Source of the DNA: Muribaculaceae bacterium
GTDB taxonomy: Bacteria; Bacteroidota; Bacteroidia; Bacteroidales; Muribaculaceae
DNA: 64,000 bases
NCBI GenBank assembly: GCA_029062005.1
Contig: JAIDQZ010000045.1
Span: forward strand, 28,482 to 92,481
Direction of reading: 5' to 3'
Each line of letters begins with the position of its first letter. Position 1 is the stretch's first letter. The notes beneath the pieces were generated by a model. It saw only the letters and a list, made by a program, of their open reading frames with translations, had not been told where the DNA came from and did not search any database. This document shows positions 60,506-64,000 of this stretch, in pieces. The translations under genes and the position numbers were made by a program.

Positions 60506-60706
60506 ATGCCTTACATATCGATTGAGAGCGGCAAGCTGACCGCTGAACAGAAAAAGCAATTGATTGAGCGGCTGACTGCTACGGCTTCCGAAATAACCCA
60601 TATACCGGAGCAATTCTTTACGGTAATCATCAAGGAACTTCCGGACGAGAACTTTAGCATTGGTGGAAAATCCATTGACGAGATAAAACGTGAATATAAA
60701 GGATGA
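60506..60706 (+). CDS. 4-oxalocrotonate tautomerase family protein
   Basis: This 66-residue protein begins MPYISIESGKLTAEQKKQLIERLT. After Met removal Pro1 is the catalytic base, and the FFTVIIKELPDENFSIGGKS part matches the family end (usually ...NWGIGG). The tautomerase acts on small keto acids or related unsaturated acids. Its stop overlaps the next start (ATGA). Confidence 0.92.
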   Translation: MPYISIESGKLTAEQKKQLIERLTATASEITHIPEQFFTVIIKELPDENFSIGGKSIDEIKREYKG

Positions 60707-61287
60707 AGGTAATTGGTATAAACGGAAGTGCCAGAAAAGACGGCAACACGGCTATCATTATAGGCAAAGTTTTCGATGAACTAAAAAATTATGGCATAGA
60801 AACGGAATTGATTCAGTTGGCGGATAGTGAAATCCAGCCTTGTCGTGGCTGTTTTGCCTGTAAAGGACGTGGCAACTGCGTGTTTACAAAAGACGGATTC
60901 ACGGAGGTATTCAGACGTATGGTCGAGGCAGACGGAATAATTTTAGGTTCTCCCGTTTATTCCGCAGATATTTCTGCTAAGATGAAAGCTTTTCTGGAGC
61001 GTAGTGGCGTTGTCGTGGCAACCAATCCCGGTCTTCTTCGCCGTAAAGTCGGAGCTTCGGTAGCAGCCGTGCGCCGTGGCGGAGGAATGACAACTGTTGA
61101 CACTATGAATCATTTTATGCTCAACAAGGAAATGATTGTCGTAGGCTCTACCTATTGGAATATGGTCTATGGCAAGAATATCGGTGACGTTCTAAATGAT
61201 GAAGAAGGCATGGCCAATATGTGCAATCTTGGAGAGAATATGGCTTGGCTCTTAAAACAAGTAACCACCAATGAAAAATATTATTGA
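60703..61287 (+). CDS. Flavodoxin-fold NAD(P)H-dependent FMN reductase
   Basis: This is a 194-residue oxidoreductase with FMN loop NGSARKDGNT, a cysteine segment PCRGCFACKGRGNCVFTKDGF, and GIILGSPVYSADISAKMKAFLER. It is of the same type as the protein at 34681-35220, and the cysteine spacing is alike. It may reduce quinones, nitro compounds or disulfide-type substrates. It is translationally coupled to the tautomerase before it and overlaps the next gene by 17 bases. Confidence 0.92.
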   Translation: MKVIGINGSARKDGNTAIIIGKVFDELKNYGIETELIQLADSEIQPCRGCFACKGRGNCVFTKDGFTEVFRRMVEADGIILGSPVYSADISAKMKAFLERSGVVVATNPGLLRRKVGASVAAVRRGGGMTTVDTMNHFMLNKEMIVVGSTYWNMVYGKNIGDVLNDEEGMANMCNLGENMAWLLKQVTTNEKYY

Positions 61288-61834
61288 TATTCGCAATCGC
61301 GCTGATTTCCGCGAATGGCTCAGAAAGAACAGTGATGCTGAAAAAGAGTGTTGGATAGCGGTGAAGCGTGGGAAGACTCCTCCTGACGATGCCTTGTGGT
61401 ATCTTGATGCTGTTGAGGAGGCATTATGCTTTGGATGGATTGACTCAACTCTAAAAAATGTGGATGGGGTTGCTCTCCAGCGTTTTGGACCGCGCTCAAA
61501 ATCAGGGCGATGGACTGAACTTAATAAAGAACGTTGCCGCCGTCTGGAAAAACTTGGCATGATGACTGACAGCGGACGCGCTGCCTGCCCTGATCTCAAT
61601 GCCGGGTTTGTGATTATTCCGGAAATTATCAAGGCTTTCAAAGCCAATGTGGTTGCCTGGGAAAATTTCAAATCCTTTCCATCGCTTTATCAACGTGTTC
61701 GCATTGACAATATTCAGCGCAACAAGGCGTGTAAGGAAATGTTTGTCAGCAGATTGAAAAAACTTATTGAAGCGAGCGAACGAGGCGAAATGATAGGTGA
61801 CTGGAATGATTATGGTCGTTTGCTTGATTACTAA
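61271..61834 (+). CDS. YdeI/OmpD-associated family protein
   Basis: This 187-residue protein matches the YdeI family: ADFREWLRKNSDAEKECWIAVKRGKTPPDDALWYLDAVEEALCFGWIDS, RFGPRSKSGRWTELNKERCRRLEKLGMM and a C-terminal bacteriocin-resistance-like region. YdeI proteins are linked to resistance to antimicrobial peptides and polymyxin in enterobacteria, by indirect effects. It has no signal peptide. It overlaps the FMN reductase gene by 17 bases. Confidence 0.88.
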   Translation: MKNIIDIRNRADFREWLRKNSDAEKECWIAVKRGKTPPDDALWYLDAVEEALCFGWIDSTLKNVDGVALQRFGPRSKSGRWTELNKERCRRLEKLGMMTDSGRAACPDLNAGFVIIPEIIKAFKANVVAWENFKSFPSLYQRVRIDNIQRNKACKEMFVSRLKKLIEASERGEMIGDWNDYGRLLDY

Positions 61835-61856
61835 CTTAAGTAAAACATAGATAAAT

Positions 61857-62276
61857 ATGAAGAGAGATTTTGAAAAGATAATAGGGAATATGGCAGATAA
61901 GCTTAAAACAGCATTCATAGGGTCAGTTGATGCTGATGGCTATCCGAATATCAAGGCTATGCTTCAGCCGAGAAAAAGAGAGGGTATAAAGATTTTCTAT
62001 TTCACTACAAATACTTCATCACTAAGAGTAGGACAATTCCTACTCAACGACAAGGCGTGCGTGTACTTCTGCGATAATAGATTTTTCAGAGGTGCTTTAC
62101 TTAGAGGGAAAATAGAGGTACTTACAGATGCTTCAAGCAAGGAGATGATATGGCGAGAGGGTGACACTGAATACTACGCTGAAGGAGTGACTGATCCGGA
62201 TTACTGTGTACTGAAATTCACAGCAACATCGGGACGCTTCTACAGTAACTATCGTTCTGAAAACTTTGAAATATAG
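61857..62276 (+). CDS. Pyridoxamine 5'-phosphate oxidase-like flavin-binding protein
   Basis: This 139-residue split-barrel protein has AFIGSVDADGYPNIKAMLQPRKREGIKIFYFTTNTSSLRVGQF, typical of PNPOx-like general stress proteins that bind FMN or F420. The C-terminal extension with the R-P-box seen in true PNPOx is missing. The likely role is redox or cofactor binding under stress. Twenty-two bases separate it from the YdeI gene. Confidence 0.88.
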   Translation: MKRDFEKIIGNMADKLKTAFIGSVDADGYPNIKAMLQPRKREGIKIFYFTTNTSSLRVGQFLLNDKACVYFCDNRFFRGALLRGKIEVLTDASSKEMIWREGDTEYYAEGVTDPDYCVLKFTATSGRFYSNYRSENFEI

Positions 62277-62309
62277 TGACTGAATTGATTTTATGACATA
62301 TTACCCAAA

Positions 62310-62939
62310 ATGGACTGCAATAAGATGTATCCAAGAACCGGTGATACGCAAACGGTGTATCTCAAATCGGTAATCACTCGCCCGACAATTGAGGTCGGCG
62401 ACTTTACAATCTATAATGATTTTGTGAATGATCCGCGAGACTTCGAAAAGAATAATGTGCTGTATCATTATCCGATAAACCATGACCGACTGATCATTGG
62501 GAAATTTTGTTCAATAGCCTGTGGAGTTAAATTCATATTCAACTGTGCCAACCATACCCTGAAATCTCTTTCCACCTACACATTCCCGCTATTCTTTGAA
62601 GAATGGGATTTGCCAAAATCCGAAGTTTCAACGGCATGGGATAACAAGGGTGATATTATCATAGGCAACGATGTTTGGATTGGATACGATGCAGTAATAA
62701 TGGCAGGAGTCAAGATAGGCGATGGTGCAATTATTGGTGCTCGTGCCGTAGTCACCAAAGATGTGGAGCCTTATTCTATCGTTGGAGGTGTGCCTGCGAA
62801 AGAAATTCGTAAGCGATTTACACCTGATATAATTGAGAAATTACAGAATTTACAATGGTGGAATTGGCCGGAGAATAAGATTCGTGATGCAATCTCAGCA
62901 ATCAAGTGTGGCGATATTGACATATTGGAGAAATTATAA
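62310..62939 (+). CDS. Vat/CatB-type xenobiotic O-acetyltransferase
   Basis: This is a 209-residue left-handed beta-helix acetyltransferase. The hexapeptide region ([55 protein letters not shown]) follows the loop [14 protein letters not shown], in which the His is the probable catalytic base, as in CatB and Vat. The family acetylates chloramphenicol or streptogramin A, and many chromosomal copies have unknown native substrates. An assigned resistance would be premature. It ends the seven-gene run. Confidence 0.88.
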   Translation: MDCNKMYPRTGDTQTVYLKSVITRPTIEVGDFTIYNDFVNDPRDFEKNNVLYHYPINHDRLIIGKFCSIACGVKFIFNCANHTLKSLSTYTFPLFFEEWDLPKSEVSTAWDNKGDIIIGNDVWIGYDAVIMAGVKIGDGAIIGARAVVTKDVEPYSIVGGVPAKEIRKRFTPDIIEKLQNLQWWNWPENKIRDAISAIKCGDIDILEKL

Positions 62940-62954
62940 TCTCGCAAATCTCAA

Positions 62955-63461
62955 TTACAACCGAATATCCAAAACTGTTTTGTGTTTTATCTCACTGAGT
63001 ACAAAAGAGCTCTGCATCTTGACAATGCCATGAACTTTCGTAAGCTTCTCGAATACAAAAATATTGTATTCATCCAAATCTTTTAGCACTATCTTTAGAA
63101 GGAAATCATAAAAACCTCCAGTAGAATAACATTCCATTATTTCCTCTATTCCTAATATATCTTTCTTGAAACGTTCTATGTGTTCATCATCATGCACGGC
63201 TAACGACACATTGCAAAACACGATGAGCGGGAGACCTACTTTCTTGTTATCTATAATCGCACTATAGCCTGTAATCACACCTTCATTTTCCAAACGTCTC
63301 ATTCTCTCATATACTGGGGTTTTGGAAAGATTTAGCATCTCACACAATTCCTTTGTGTTGGCTTTAGCATCCTTTTGGAGCGCCCTCAAAAGTTTTATAT
63401 CTATTTCATCAAGTTTTATCATAGCCATATTTCCTGTTTCTCGGTTATTTAGATCATTCAA
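62955..63461 (-). CDS. Lrp/AsnC family transcriptional regulator
   Basis: This 168-residue protein has an N-terminal helix-turn-helix (LDEIDIKLLRALQKDAKANTKELCEMLNLSKTPVYERMRRLENEGVITGY) and a C-terminal RAM effector domain (ECYSTGGFYDFLLKIVLKDLDEYNIFVFEKLTKVHGIVKMQSSFVLSEIKH). A second start at MAMIKLDE (12 codons in) is possible. It is divergent from the DUF2000 gene and convergent with the acetyltransferase operon, with a 15-base gap. It probably senses an amino acid or related small molecule. Confidence 0.93.
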   Translation of the reverse strand: MNDLNNRETGNMAMIKLDEIDIKLLRALQKDAKANTKELCEMLNLSKTPVYERMRRLENEGVITGYSAIIDNKKVGLPLIVFCNVSLAVHDDEHIERFKKDILGIEEIMECYSTGGFYDFLLKIVLKDLDEYNIFVFEKLTKVHGIVKMQSSFVLSEIKHKTVLDIRL

Positions 63462-63487
63462 ATAGGATAAATATTTTATTTAGCTTG

Positions 63488-63519
63488 CAAATATAGGAAT
63501 ATTTCCCAATATATACAAA
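63488..63519 (-). promoter_or_regulatory. Promoter of the Lrp-type regulator gene
   Basis: Minus strand: -33 TTTG (63516-63519), a 20-base spacer, and -7 TATATTTG (63488-63495). The leader is about 20 bases. Confidence 0.7.
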
Positions 63520-63547
63520 TATTATAGGATAACAGACTGAATATTAT

Positions 63548-63555
63548 TAATTTTG
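63548..63555 (+). promoter_or_regulatory. Promoter -7 element for the DUF2000 gene
   Basis: TAATTTTG lies 22 bases before the start. No -33 TTTG is placed, so this promoter may need an activator, for example the divergent Lrp-type protein. Confidence 0.55.
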
Positions 63556-63577
63556 CAACCAAAATAATACGGAGACT

Positions 63578-63997
63578 ATGATAAATTTAGAAAAGACAAA
63601 ATGTGTGCTGATTGTCGACAGTTCCCTCTCAGTAGGAGAGCAGGCTAATGTGGCAGCAGTTCTTGCAATGAGCATTGGTGCAAAAAACAGTGAAATAATT
63701 GGAGGTGACGTATATGATGGAGATAATATCCGGCATCCGGGAATAACTCAACTAAATCTTCCGGTATTAGCTGCATCAGATGATACATTAAGGGAAATAC
63801 ATAGCTTGGCAAGTGGGAATGATGAAGTGTCCCTTGTGGATTTCACCTGCACTGCACAGAGATCAAGAACATATGAGGAATATACATTGCAAATAAAAAA
63901 GATTGCTGAATCAGAGTTAAGGTACATCGGAATTGGTTTGATCGGCAACAAAAAGTATATTAACAAATACACAGGAAACTTAAAATCACTCCGATGA
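63578..63997 (+). CDS. DUF2000 family protein
   Basis: This 139-residue protein begins KCVLIVDSSLSVGEQANVAAVLAMSIG and continues with EIIGGDVYDGDNIRHPGITQLNLPVLAAS, the DUF2000 pattern (related in fold to peptidyl-tRNA hydrolase II-like proteins). The function is unknown. It is divergent from the Lrp-type regulator, an arrangement that suggests control by it. The gene is complete and ends 3 bases before the window end. Confidence 0.85.
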   Translation: MINLEKTKCVLIVDSSLSVGEQANVAAVLAMSIGAKNSEIIGGDVYDGDNIRHPGITQLNLPVLAASDDTLREIHSLASGNDEVSLVDFTCTAQRSRTYEEYTLQIKKIAESELRYIGIGLIGNKKYINKYTGNLKSLR

Positions 63998-64000
63998 CAG

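Noticed and set aside
62310..62939. A definite streptogramin or chloramphenicol resistance gene
   Set aside because: The fold and catalytic His fit the Vat/CatB group, but many chromosomal members have no resistance function and the sequence alone cannot tell.
1..64000. CRISPR arrays, rRNA genes and standard tRNA genes
   Set aside because: No regularly spaced repeats of 25-40 bases, no rRNA core sequences and no cloverleaf with a T-loop were seen, apart from the tRNA-like end of tmRNA.
1..64000. Insertion sequences or transposase genes
   Set aside because: No transposase-like protein or long terminal inverted repeats were found; the only recombinase is the integrase at 9585-10835.

Overview
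The window is a piece of a Bacteroidales chromosome, most likely Muribaculaceae or a close relative. I infer this from many promoters of the Bacteroidetes type (-7 element TAnnTTTG, often with TTTG or TTG 19-20 bases upstream), the ftsK / LolA-like / trxB order, a short primary sigma factor of about 286 residues, a hut cluster in the order hutU-hutI-hutH, and an ssrA (tmRNA) gene whose tag ends in NYALAA and whose 3' CCA is not encoded. The exact genus cannot be settled from the sequence alone.

Layout. 1-10835 is the right part of an integrated phage-like element: two small tail-region proteins, a likely tail-tube protein, a tail-assembly-chaperone pair that appears to use a -1 ribosomal frameshift, a 2384-residue tape-measure protein with internal repeats, and a convergent tyrosine recombinase whose stop codon overlaps that of the tape measure. 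No baseplate, fibre or lysis gene follows the tape measure. 11181-24688 is housekeeping: ftsK, a LolA-like carrier, trxB, dCMP deaminase, a C-terminal processing protease, 5-formyl-THF cyclo-ligase, two large periplasmic metallopeptidases (M16, M3) and the primary sigma factor. 24877-33579 holds an HtrA/DegP protease, an NlpC/P60 lipoprotein, dnaE, a 54-residue small ORF, and a GH51 arabinofuranosidase directly followed by trxA. 33783-39261 is accessory: an HxlR regulator divergent from a two-gene oxidoreductase operon, a lipoprotein, a large MG2/plug-type envelope protein and an isochorismatase-fold hydrolase. 39445-45785 is histidine degradation to formiminoglutamate plus an rRNA methyltransferase. 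45840-54301 holds a 52-residue small ORF, a CXXC-less thioredoxin-fold protein, the fluoride channel crcB, two ECF sigma factors, lon with a DEAD-box helicase, and glnS. 54408-54807 is tmRNA. 55140-58654 is a TonB receptor / bioB / HMA-protein operon behind a terminator-like leader hairpin. 58843-59269 is a scar of two broken genes. 59594-62939 is a tight seven-gene operon of small redox and detoxification enzymes behind a long structured leader. The window ends with a divergent Lrp-type regulator and a DUF2000 gene.

How the genes fit together. The chromosome part mixes growth functions (DNA segregation, replication, thioredoxin, Lon, GlnRS, tmRNA) with envelope proteolysis and two separate small redox modules (34301-35220 and 59594-62939). 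Each redox module has an FMN reductase of the same cysteine-containing family and its own regulatory sequence. The sequence features most deserving of a second look are the structured leader at 59326-59606, the leader hairpin before the TonB/bioB operon, the frameshift and repeats in the phage tail genes, the operator-like repeats at HxlR and before the MG2/plug gene, and the unusual tmRNA tag.
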